A DNA stretch of 13,920 nt. Source: Solimicrobium sp040544425. GTDB taxonomy: Bacteria > Pseudomonadota > Gammaproteobacteria > Burkholderiales > Burkholderiaceae_D. The DNA lies in assembly GCA_040544425.1 (NCBI GenBank), contig JBEONO010000043.1, positions 1 to 13,920 of the forward strand. Direction: 5' to 3'. Both the position numbers and the translations under genes were made by a program. The notes beneath the pieces are model-generated. The model had not been told where the DNA came from. It ran no database searches and saw only the letters and a list, made by a program, of their open reading frames with translations. Below are positions 6,032-12,851 of the stretch, one piece after another (position 1 is the first letter of the stretch; every line of letters begins with the position of its first letter).

Positions 6032-7329
6032 TTATTGAAATTGGGGGAGGAGAGGGTGGTTTTAAGGAGTATTTAGAGTCCGGAAGAAAGCAGGGACGTG
6101 AATTACATCGAAATCGACTTGATCAGCGCATTCCGCTGTTCGGTGATTTGGATGTTTTTGAGACGGCCACGTCCTTCTATAAAACCAAAGGCAAGCGCTA
6201 TGATCATGTGACCATGAGCTTTAGTGAGCATCACGTCTCAGATGCCATGCTCCAAATTGCAGTGGACGAGTTCCGAGACCATGTTTTTGCGGCCTGGCCA
6301 GAATCTCAGCGACATCGCATTGCATTCTATGCAGAAGCGCACCGGCCGAGAATTCTTAGCTATGTTAATTCTGAATCGGGCGAGGAAGTAGAGCGACTAA
6401 TTCACATCCATATAGGCATCGGCAAACGTGATTTGCTGACGGGGAAATTTGTTGAATTGCTGGGGCATCTTGGTCCGGAGTCCGACAATCTTAAGTTTAT
6501 CGATGCGTTCCAGGAATCGTTCAATATCCGGCACGGATTTGCCAGCCCAAAAGATAACCCGAAAATCACCCCCAGTAATGCCATTGATACGCTTGCTCGA
6601 TATCGCGGAGCCAAACCGGATGCTCTGGGTTCATTTAATGCGCGTAAGGCGGAGCTGGAAATACGACTCCAAAAAGAAATTATCAATAGAGATATTGTGA
6701 CCTGGGATGGTTTCGGAAAATTATTGGCGGAATTTGGTGTGGTGTCCAAAGTGAACGCCGGAAAATTTAATGAATGCTATCGGATTAAACCGGTTGGGGC
6801 AGATCGGGCTATGCGTCTGGCGGGAACGTTTTTTGGTCAACAATTTATTTCAATTCCAACGCAGGAAAAAATCAACATTATTTCCAATAAAGCTAAAACG
6901 GCCTATTTGGAACAAATGCTACCCAAGAAGGAACCGACATATGTTACTGAGACACTGAACAAATGGAATATTTTTACTGCACGCGAATCGCGCTTTCTTC
7001 ACAAAAGTAGTCGATTTTATCGGGAAGTGTACCTTCCGGCAGATGCACTGACGCGTCGTCAAATTTTAGATAATATGGAAAGAGAAAATCATGGATTCAC
7101 CAGTACTCATGCAACTCAGCTTGGAAAAGTTGCCACCGCCCGAAGTCGCCTGCCAGCAATGCCGGTTCGCGACTTGGATGGAATTCAAACACGAAGTGAA
7201 ATGCTATTGTTCGGTCACGCACGCCGGGATGTACGTAACCGATCAGCCAGCCGCGATGCTGGTATTAGCGTGCGACAGCCAGATCAGTCCAGAATAGACG
7301 CACTTAAAAAACTGGTTGAAATAATATAG
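6028..7329 (+). CDS. Relaxase N-terminal part, interrupted by IS-A copy 2
   Basis: This frame encodes the DNA-nicking part of a mobilization relaxase. A conserved YDHVTMSFSE stretch (about 58-67) and the histidine motif RLIHIHIG (about 123-130), preceded by AEAHRP (102-107), resemble the relaxase catalytic motifs, where clustered histidines hold a metal ion. I cannot fix the nicking tyrosine; Tyr51 or Tyr58 are candidates. The remainder is helical and ends in a basic stretch. Native sequence ends at base 7324. The last partial codon and the TAG stop (7327-7329) come from the IS end. Removing the IS and one TAA joins this frame to 8812-10370, giving 951 residues. The 433-residue product keeps the likely catalytic region. 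GAGG at 6017-6020 is a suitable ribosome site. MOB class assignment is uncertain. Confidence 0.75.
   Translation: MIIEIGGGEGGFKEYLESGRKQGRELHRNRLDQRIPLFGDLDVFETATSFYKTKGKRYDHVTMSFSEHHVSDAMLQIAVDEFRDHVFAAWPESQRHRIAFYAEAHRPRILSYVNSESGEEVERLIHIHIGIGKRDLLTGKFVELLGHLGPESDNLKFIDAFQESFNIRHGFASPKDNPKITPSNAIDTLARYRGAKPDALGSFNARKAELEIRLQKEIINRDIVTWDGFGKLLAEFGVVSKVNAGKFNECYRIKPVGADRAMRLAGTFFGQQFISIPTQEKINIISNKAKTAYLEQMLPKKEPTYVTETLNKWNIFTARESRFLHKSSRFYREVYLPADALTRRQILDNMERENHGFTSTHATQLGKVATARSRLPAMPVRDLDGIQTRSEMLLFGHARRDVRNRSASRDAGISVRQPDQSRIDALKKLVEII
7322..7324. repeat. Target duplication, left copy (TAA)
   Basis: TAA at 7322-7324 flanks the left end of IS-A copy 2 and matches TAA at 8809-8811. A 3-bp duplication fits the IS3 family (3-4 bp), and the deduced uninterrupted relaxase frame is intact. 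An alternative ATA duplication with a 2-bp shorter left end also keeps the frame, but pairs the inverted ends less well. Confidence 0.7.
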
Positions 7330-7397
7330 TGGTCCCACGATTTGAGACAGTAACCACTGGGTAGTTTAAGCTGTTGTCTTCGAAAGGATGACAGCAA

Positions 7398-7688
7398 ATG
7401 AGTGAAAGTAAAAAACGCAGGTCGCATACAGCCGAGTTTAAGGCAAAGGTTGGACTGGAGGCTGTGCGCGGGGTAAAGACGGTCAGCGAAATCGCGCAGG
7501 CATACAGTGTGCATCCGCAATTGGTCGGACAGTGGAAGAAGGAGATTCTGGAATCTGCCGGTGCCTTGTTCGAGACCAAGCGCGGGCCCAAGCCGGCAGA
7601 GGATAAAAGCGACGAGGATCGTCTATACGGGGAGATCGGTCGTCTGAAGATGGAAGTTGATTGGCTCAAAAAAAAGTTAGGGGTATGA
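7398..7688 (+). CDS. IS-A OrfA (IS3-family transposase, DNA-binding part)
   Basis: The 96-residue OrfA has the IS3-family helix-turn-helix near its start (about 15-50, EAVRGVKTVSEIAQAYSVHPQLVGQWKKEIL). A leucine-zipper-like helix follows at the end (DRLYGEIGRLKMEVDWLKKKLG), used for multimer formation. It recognises the IS ends. AAGGA lies about 9 nt upstream of the ATG. Its 3' end overlaps orfB, and the A-rich run at 7668-7676 (A AAA AAG in the OrfA frame at 7670-7676) is a classic -1 slippage site that makes the fused OrfAB transposase. Confidence 0.93.
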   Translation: MSESKKRRSHTAEFKAKVGLEAVRGVKTVSEIAQAYSVHPQLVGQWKKEILESAGALFETKRGPKPAEDKSDEDRLYGEIGRLKMEVDWLKKKLGV

Positions 7689-8608
7689 GCGTTGAGGCCA
7701 GGTTGGGCTGGATCGACGGTGCCGAGGAAATTCCCTTGAGTCGGCAATGCGAACTGGCTGAAGTGCCGCGCGCGACTGTTTACCGGCGGCTCACTGCCAC
7801 GATACCGCCAGAGGCGAACGTTGAAGATTTGCTGTTATGCCGTCTGATCGATGAGGAATACACGAACCGGCCGTTTTACGGAAGCCGGCGCATGGTGGTA
7901 TTTCTGAGTCGCACCGGTCACGTCGTCAATCGCAAGCGTGTGCAACGGCTGATGCGCAGTATGGGGTTGGCGGGAATGGCACCGGGGCCAAACACGAGCA
8001 AGCCGCGTTCCGGACACAAGGTCTATCCCTACTTGCTTCGGGGCGTACCAGTGACACGACCGAATCAGGTGTGGAGCACAGATATTACCTACGTTAGGCT
8101 GGCGCGTGGCTTCGCCTACCTGGTGGCGGTGATCGACTGGTACAGCCGCAAGGTGCTGTCCTGGCGGTTGAGCAACAGCATGGATGCTTCGTTCTGCGTG
8201 GACTGTCTGGAAGACGCCCTGCGCGAGTATGGCAGTCCAGCGGTGTTCAACAGTGACCAGGGATCGCAGTTTACAAGCACGGCCTTCACGGACGTTCTAA
8301 AACGCGAAGGTGTAGGCATCAGCATGGACGGACGCGGAAGGGCATTGGACAACATCTTTGTTGAACGGCTGTGGCGCAATGTGAAGCATGAGGACGTGTA
8401 CCTGAAAGGCTATGCCAATATGGCAGAGCTGACAGTGGGACTGGCGCAATACTTCGCGTTTTACAACGTGGAGCGGCCGCACCAGTCACTTGGGTACCGC
8501 ACGCCGGACGAAGTTTATGCCAGCGGTGTCGGCGGCGGAGCCGTCATAGTAGATAAGTTTGGAACACGGGAACGGGAGCAGGAACGGACAGAACCGGCGA
8601 TAGCGTGA
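7661..8608 (+). CDS. IS-A OrfB (IS3-family transposase, DDE catalytic part)
   Basis: The OrfB frame gives the rve/DDE integrase core. The catalytic residues are Asp in WSTDITYV, Asp in FNSDQGSQF and Glu in NIFVERLW, with the usual spacing, followed by the YNVERPHQSLGYRTPDEVY end typical of IS3 transposases. HTH_21-like sequence precedes it (YGSRRMVVFLSRTGHVVNRKRVQRLM). Translation most likely reaches it by -1 frameshift from orfA, so the open frame's first codon (TTG at 7661) need not be a start; an ATG at 7685 could start OrfB alone. The sequence is complete, with no stop or frameshift inside, so this copy looks able to move. Confidence 0.93.
   Translation: MAQKKVRGMSVEARLGWIDGAEEIPLSRQCELAEVPRATVYRRLTATIPPEANVEDLLLCRLIDEEYTNRPFYGSRRMVVFLSRTGHVVNRKRVQRLMRSMGLAGMAPGPNTSKPRSGHKVYPYLLRGVPVTRPNQVWSTDITYVRLARGFAYLVAVIDWYSRKVLSWRLSNSMDASFCVDCLEDALREYGSPAVFNSDQGSQFTSTAFTDVLKREGVGISMDGRGRALDNIFVERLWRNVKHEDVYLKGYANMAELTVGLAQYFAFYNVERPHQSLGYRTPDEVYASGVGGGAVIVDKFGTREREQERTEPAIA
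7670..7676 (+). promoter_or_regulatory. Programmed -1 frameshift site in IS-A
   Basis: A AAA AAG in the OrfA frame, with orfB in the -1 frame. This heptamer is the standard slippery site of IS3-family elements. No stimulatory stem-loop was demonstrated. Confidence 0.75.
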
Positions 8609-8808
8609 ATCAACGACCGACTTTACCACCGCGCCGCACGCTCTTGCTCTGTTCATGGAGCGGCGAGCGGCGCCATGGAAAAGTCTACGGGGTTGGAATA
8701 AAGATGGAACCCAGATAGAAAACGGGGCAGCGCCGACCAGCTGCAGTGAGGGAAATGGATGCAGCTTAAACTCTCTAAAAAATTGTCTTGCCTATTGGGT
8801 CCACTTTA
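8609..8808 (+). other. IS-A 3' non-coding tail with right inverted end
   Basis: Two hundred bases between the OrfB stop and the IS right end contain no gene of their own. A frame open from 8655 crosses the IS border into the relaxase remainder, so translation of that remainder would begin with 52 IS-derived residues. The right end TGGGTCCACTTTA is at 8796-8808. Confidence 0.6.
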
Positions 8809-10370
8809 TAACCCAACCTTCAAGTGTGCTCAATGATGTTCAGCGCACGCTGCGGGAGGGATATGAGCAAGCTGAAAATCAACAAAAATACGCAGAAATT
8901 CGTCGGCATCTGAATTGCGATCTATTATTAAATGAATTAAGCCATAGTCATGGTGTAACTCAGGAGCGCTATATTGTCAGTATGGGTAAAGATGGTTCTC
9001 CACGGATTCAGTGTGGTTCGCGGTCGCTCTCGCCCAACGATTTTTTAACCAAAGAATTGGGGCTGCCATGGAAGGAGGCAGCGCCGATTCTTTGCCATGC
9101 CTACGAGAATCAGCTTAATTATCAGATCATTCACCCGCGTGGAAAAAATCAATCAAGCCAATTGTGGAAAGATTTTAAGCAATCACGAATATTGGCACAG
9201 GCTGAGTTATCGCAACGCCGTAATAAATTCAGCATCGACATGAAAGCACAGCGGGCGGATTTATTTGCCAGGCTTGCCAATGAAAAGCGAGACGCTTTAC
9301 TTGGTCTTACCGGTGCCAATCGAAAGGCTGCCGCAGCCATTCAGGCCTATCGTTCAGCGTTGGAAAAATCAGAATTTTCTGCGGCGTCGAAAGTTCAGCA
9401 CCAATCCATAATTGCCAATTACGATCCAGATTTGCAAACTGGATGGAAGCGGTTTCTCCAAGGCCGCGCTCAGGCAGGTAGTAATGACGCACTGACTGTC
9501 TTGCGAAATTGCGACGATACCTGGCGGGATCGTCGGCGCCATTCGGCTGGAATAAGCGCTGAATCGCAATGGACACAAGATAGGCAAGGTAGCGCACAAC
9601 ACTCCAGCATTCCAATTCTAAAAACGCTTGCCTTCACCGTTGCGCTGAATGGCGATGTTACCTATTCGCATCAAGGCCGTGCGCTCCTGCGGGATGAAGG
9701 ACGGCACATTGCTGTATTGGATGAATTCAACGAAGAAGGAATTGTTGCTGGATTGATGTTGGCGAAGGAAAAATTTGGAACTAGTTTAACGTTGACAGGA
9801 TCGGACGAATTTCAACGACGGGTAGTCGCACTTTCGGTTGAGCGCGGTATCGCAGTGCAATTTAGTGATCCGCAACTTGAATTGTTGCGCATCGAAATTC
9901 AGAATCAATTACGCAAGAAAATTATCGATCAACGTCGTGCCGATTCCCAAAAAATTGATCTGGACCAATTTGTCATCACGGAACTAAATCAGAATTCGTT
10001 ACTTGCTAGGTATTCGACTGCGTCACAGGGTATCCCAATTAAAGCGGCGTCGGATTTAAACAATCCGCTTACGCACGAATTTGGCCAACACGAACTTATT
10101 TCCGCAAAAACATGGATGGAGAGCTGGGTAGCGAAAAATGGTAGCTCAATTAAATCGGCTGCGCCAGGAAATGGCAAAGTACCTTTTACAATTCTCCATA
10201 TCGCTTCCGATGGCATCGTTTTGAATCAAGGTCGCTCGGTTGCAATCTATCCGATTCCGGAAGGTATTGATTTGCGGGTTGGAGGTCAGGTGGTGGTCAA
10301 TCAAAATCAGACGCTAGAACCGGCCGTGGTGAGAGATAAGTCGCGGGGTAACGGAAAATTAGATCGTTAA
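8655..10370 (+). CDS. Relaxase C-terminal part with LPD7-like domain, cut off by IS-A; first 52 codons are IS-derived
   Basis: Native sequence begins at 8812; everything before it in this frame is IS-A. About residues 82-160 contain LLLNELSHSHGVTQERYIVS, RIQCGSRSLSPNDFLTKELGLPWKEAAPIL, a block that recurs in large relaxases with LPD7 domains. A long charged helical segment follows. At about 322-420 (LAFTVALNGDVTY...LTLTGSDEFQRRVVALSVERGIAVQFSDPQLELL) is an LPD7-like fold, a module named from large polyvalent proteins of mobile elements. The C-terminus is a small beta-rich domain (VPFTILHIASDGIVLNQG...YPIPEGIDLRV). No own ribosome site or start is obvious, so this half is probably silent unless started in the IS. 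Function of the domains in relaxases is not settled. Confidence 0.7.
   Translation: MERRAAPWKSLRGWNKDGTQIENGAAPTSCSEGNGCSLNSLKNCLAYWVHFITQPSSVLNDVQRTLREGYEQAENQQKYAEIRRHLNCDLLLNELSHSHGVTQERYIVSMGKDGSPRIQCGSRSLSPNDFLTKELGLPWKEAAPILCHAYENQLNYQIIHPRGKNQSSQLWKDFKQSRILAQAELSQRRNKFSIDMKAQRADLFARLANEKRDALLGLTGANRKAAAAIQAYRSALEKSEFSAASKVQHQSIIANYDPDLQTGWKRFLQGRAQAGSNDALTVLRNCDDTWRDRRRHSAGISAESQWTQDRQGSAQHSSIPILKTLAFTVALNGDVTYSHQGRALLRDEGRHIAVLDEFNEEGIVAGLMLAKEKFGTSLTLTGSDEFQRRVVALSVERGIAVQFSDPQLELLRIEIQNQLRKKIIDQRRADSQKIDLDQFVITELNQNSLLARYSTASQGIPIKAASDLNNPLTHEFGQHELISAKTWMESWVAKNGSSIKSAAPGNGKVPFTILHIASDGIVLNQGRSVAIYPIPEGIDLRVGGQVVVNQNQTLEPAVVRDKSRGNGKLDR
8809..8811. repeat. Target duplication, right copy (TAA)
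   Basis: TAA directly after the right IS end equals TAA at 7322-7324. Confidence 0.7.
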
Positions 10371-10372
10371 AT

Positions 10373-10392
10373 GGGCCCGTTTTTCCGGGCCC
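10373..10392. terminator. Hairpin between convergent relaxase and AAA+ genes
   Basis: GGGCCCG (10373-10379) pairs with CGGGCCC (10386-10392) around TTTTTC, just after the relaxase stop and 54 bp before the end of the leftward AAA+ gene. A strong GC stem at convergent ends fits a two-way terminator, but there is no U-run on either strand. Confidence 0.45.
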
Positions 10393-10445
10393 GCTTCCAT
10401 TCAATTGGTAAAAATTATCATATTCAGATCCGTCAGTGAGTTAGG

Positions 10446-11858
10446 TCAATGCAGGTATCGAGGGGTTTTGTGATCGTCAGTATTTTCTTGCGCAGCAAAA
10501 TTGAGATTCGACGGCCAAACATAGGCAACTGATTCCTTGCGTTGAACCGCTCGCGCATACGCATCCTCGACCAGACGTTTAACGCCGCGCAGATCAACAT
10601 CCATTTGCTCTGAAAGCATGAAGCAGGAACTCTGGTCTAAAGCAATTTTTTTTCGAATTTTTCTTTGCAGTTGATCGGCAATTCCCTGAATGATCAAGCG
10701 GCGTTGTTGCGGTAACGGACGCGGGATATCGAATACTTCGCAGCGAGACAGGAGGGGAAGAGGTACATTGGCCAAGCTGTTCGCGGTCAAGATAAAAATT
10801 ATTTTGCTTGCGTCAAATGTGATATCCAAAAATTCATCTCTGAACTGTTTAGCTGTTTCCTGTTCCATTAAATCGAGAAGCACAGGCAAAACGGGATAAT
10901 TCCCCGTAGATATTTTATCGACCTCGTCCACCACAACGACTGGCATTGCCGATGTGCCATCAGCGAGCAATTTGATGATTGAACCCGGTCTGGCATCATT
11001 ATAACTCGCATGCGACCCCGTAAATTGAAAGCCGGCCTGGGCGCCGCCAGCACTGATTTTATCCATCTGCACGCCGAGAATTTGGGATAACTGCATGGCC
11101 AAGAATGTTTTACCAATTCCGGGATCGCCTAACAGCAGCATCGGCGGGATGTAAAAATCTTTGGGCTTCATACAGCTCGACAGCGCCAGCCGTGATTGCA
11201 GGCGCTTAATAGGTTCAAGTAAATTACCAAAATTCTTCGCAGCCTTGTCCAGTGCCGCGACTGGAGTTCGGCTATTTGGGACGGCACGGTGTCCTTGATT
11301 GATTTGTGCATTCTCCAGGATCAGTCGACCGGCCGTTTTTTTCGCGGTCCCTATTCCGCTGATTCTGCCCAAAGCGGCATTAACTTCCACTTGATCGAAT
11401 ATGCAAATGGATCGTTGACGCTTCACCACTGTCTGTGCGATTTGCTGGGCGGGCGCGCGCAATACATCCTTCCATTGCATTCGGCATTGTTGGACCAAAG
11501 CTTCGGCCGACTCGTCGTCGATATCCGCTACCTGTTCGAGAAATCTGCTACGCCATTTTGCGGCTTCAATTTGCCGAAAAGGTCGGTCGTCGAATTGAAA
11601 ATACAATAACATCTGGAGCGCGCTGTCCCATCGGGGATCAGTAATGTAGTCCATGACATCATCTTGGGTCCCGTTATCTTGAGTGTACGTGATGAATAAT
11701 AAAACACCAACAAATAGATCTTGTGAAAGTTTCGTTGTTGAAGCGCTTGGCTGAGGGTCTGAAGTTTTGTTGAATACGCGTATTGCCAATGACTGGGCGT
11801 CCAATAGGTCAAATTCAGTATCCCGGCGAATATCCTGAAGGGTAATCGATTCATCCAT
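10446..11858 (-). CDS. Lon-like AAA+ ATPase without a protease domain
   Basis: This 470-residue protein (ATG at 11858 with AGGAG six nt upstream) has an N-terminal helical region of about 220 residues of unknown kind, then one AAA+ module. Walker A GDPGIGKT is at 244-251, Walker B VVVVDEVDK at 307-315, the sensor-1 asparagine in ILTANS at about 360, an arginine-finger candidate in LLSRCE at about 372, and sensor 2 in DLRGVKR at about 424. The stretch from KISAGGAQAGFQFTG to GSIIKLL resembles the substrate-handling loops of Lon, but the Ser-Lys protease domain is absent: it ends about 45 residues after sensor 2. Open frames to 11954 would add 32 residues via a GTG. It is likely an ATP-driven remodelling protein; its target is unknown. 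It is divergent from the RHH gene at 12067, with shared control repeats. Confidence 0.8.
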   Translation of the reverse strand: MDESITLQDIRRDTEFDLLDAQSLAIRVFNKTSDPQPSASTTKLSQDLFVGVLLFITYTQDNGTQDDVMDYITDPRWDSALQMLLYFQFDDRPFRQIEAAKWRSRFLEQVADIDDESAEALVQQCRMQWKDVLRAPAQQIAQTVVKRQRSICIFDQVEVNAALGRISGIGTAKKTAGRLILENAQINQGHRAVPNSRTPVAALDKAAKNFGNLLEPIKRLQSRLALSSCMKPKDFYIPPMLLLGDPGIGKTFLAMQLSQILGVQMDKISAGGAQAGFQFTGSHASYNDARPGSIIKLLADGTSAMPVVVVDEVDKISTGNYPVLPVLLDLMEQETAKQFRDEFLDITFDASKIIFILTANSLANVPLPLLSRCEVFDIPRPLPQQRRLIIQGIADQLQRKIRKKIALDQSSCFMLSEQMDVDLRGVKRLVEDAYARAVQRKESVAYVWPSNLNFAAQENTDDHKTPRYLH

Positions 11859-11937
11859 CTGCATCTCCTGTTGGATAGTTTGATAAATTGAGCAACGAAA
11901 TTGTGTTTCCATTGTCAGTGATAGAGGATTATTAACT

Positions 11938-11958
11938 TTCAGTGTTTTAGTCACTGAA
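11938..11958. promoter_or_regulatory. Operator-like palindrome upstream of the AAA+ gene
   Basis: TTCAGTG (11938-11944) and CACTGAA (11952-11958) are perfect inverted repeats, 7 bp apart. Half of this motif recurs nearby as GTCAGTG at 11914-11920. It lies upstream of the preferred AAA+ start and could bind a repressor. If the longer GTG start at 11954 were used, this repeat would be inside the gene, which argues for the 11858 start. Confidence 0.5.
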
Positions 11959-11969
11959 CATATATAATG

Positions 11970-12042
11970 TCACGTCCTCACTAATAATGCAAGTATTTTT
12001 TTTTGGCAGAAATCAACATTCGATGTTATCGTGAGGTCGTGA
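11970..12042. repeat. Widely spaced inverted repeat between AAA+ and RHH genes
   Basis: TCACGTCCTCAC (11970-11981) and GTGAGGTCGTGA (12031-12042) are inverted repeats matching at 11 of 12 positions with 49 bp between them. Half-sites so far apart would be bridged by a DNA loop or bound by separate dimers. They flank a further palindrome, AACATTCGATGTT (12015-12027). Such sites are what a ribbon-helix-helix autorepressor would use, and the next gene looks like one. Confidence 0.6.
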
Positions 12043-12066
12043 TTAAATTAATTTCATTATATCGAG

Positions 12067-12318
12067 ATGACTGACCATTCAAATGAATCGCCCCAAAGAG
12101 GCCGCCCTAAGAAGCCGGGAGGCGCGTTGACTGCTGTCCAGCGCCAAGCTGCATACCGCAAGAAGAAATTGGATGAAGGGATCGAAATTAGTTTGTTCTT
12201 AACTCATGCACAGGCTGCAATTTTGAGAAAAGAGGCCAAACGGGCAAATCAATCCCAATCAGAATTCGTTGGGACAATTTTGGAAAAAGAGCCTTTAAAA
12301 CACCAGATTAGTAAATAA
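12067..12318 (+). CDS. Small ribbon-helix-helix-like DNA-binding protein
   Basis: This 83-residue basic protein has an N-terminal tail with RGRPKKPGG and an Arg/Lys-rich patch (QRQAAYRKKKLDEG). Then comes a pattern expected for a ribbon-helix-helix fold: the beta strand IEISLFLTH (about 40-48), a first helix AQAAILRKEAKRANQ and a second helix SEFVGTILEKE. Proteins of this build are common regulators on plasmids and phages and often repress their own promoter. It is divergent from the AAA+ gene with shared inverted repeats, so it may control both. A partner toxin was looked for and not found. The ribosome site is weak. Confidence 0.65.
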   Translation: MTDHSNESPQRGRPKKPGGALTAVQRQAAYRKKKLDEGIEISLFLTHAQAAILRKEAKRANQSQSEFVGTILEKEPLKHQISK

Positions 12319-12851
12319 ATTTCTTCATCCGATCGAATAAAGAATAAATTTTATGCAATCCTCACCTGCCAGGACCTATTGCAAAAATTCATTCCTGAAC
12401 GGAAATTTTGTCCATTGCGCTAATTGGTTGCATGGGATGCAAATTGAATATTGCTTCAATATTTGCATCGATTCAAATCCATTGATCGGTACATTCTGCC
12501 GATCATTTAGTCCGAAGTGAATTGAGAGTGATTTGTAATCAATTGAAAAATATTAAATATGCAATTATTCTGCAAGGATTTTATTTCAGATATCAAACGT
12601 TTTTCTGTGTTCGGTTGATAAAATAAAATTCCATGCAATCGCTCCAAATTGGGACGATATGCCGGTAGGCCAGATTCGTTTCATGATGAAGCTCTGTGCT
12701 AAGAAATTAATTGCAAAATATCAATATAGATACTGTAATATTAAAAGATGGTATCCGCTATCATTAATATTTTGAAACCAATACGTGGTGACTTTTCATT
12801 TAGCAAAATATCTGATTGTTCAAGAAATCTAATTCCTAAGGGTTATACATA
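12319..12851. other. AT-rich non-coding stretch with several small palindromes
   Basis: This 533-bp stretch has no convincing gene. TTGCAT-GGG-ATGCAA (12428-12442) is followed by ATTGAA-TATTGC-TTCAAT (12443-12460) and another TTGCAT (12463-12468). TGATCGG and CCGATCA (12483-12489, 12499-12505) pair around a 9-nt spacer. TGCAA-type words recur elsewhere in the stretch. This could be a regulatory region for the kinase gene or part of a replication origin, but there is no iteron array and I cannot choose between these. Confidence 0.45.

Larger units (their letters stand above)
7325..8808 (+). mobile_element. IS-A copy 2: complete IS3-family insertion sequence, 1,484 bp
   Basis: The left end TATAGTGGTCCCA (7325-7337) and the right end, read inward as TAAAGTGGACCCA (8808-8796), match at 11 of 13 positions. 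The element holds orfA and orfB with a programmed frameshift signal and a 200-bp 3' tail. It lies inside the relaxase gene, in the same direction, with TAA duplications on both sides. All three copies in this window share TATAGTGG at the left end, which fixes the boundary. This copy differs from the two edge copies at four positions in the first 91 bp, so it is an older or separate insertion. Confidence 0.92.

Noticed and set aside
7327..8807. IS-A borders giving an ATA duplication
   Set aside because: The frame would also be restored, but the ends then pair with a one-base offset; TATAGTGG is shared by all three copies, so borders 7325 and 8808 with TAA fit better.
10446..11954. Calling the AAA+ protein a full Lon protease
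   Set aside because: The protein ends shortly after sensor 2; no Ser-Lys protease domain is present, so only a Lon-like ATPase is supported.
11859..11954. GTG start at 11954 (or ATG at 11912) for the AAA+ gene
   Set aside because: Neither has a ribosome site, and the operator-like palindrome at 11938-11958 overlaps the GTG. The ATG at 11858 has AGGAG at ideal spacing.
12067..12318. RHH gene as antitoxin of a toxin-antitoxin pair
   Set aside because: No small toxin gene follows or precedes it; the next gene-sized frame is over 500 bp away.
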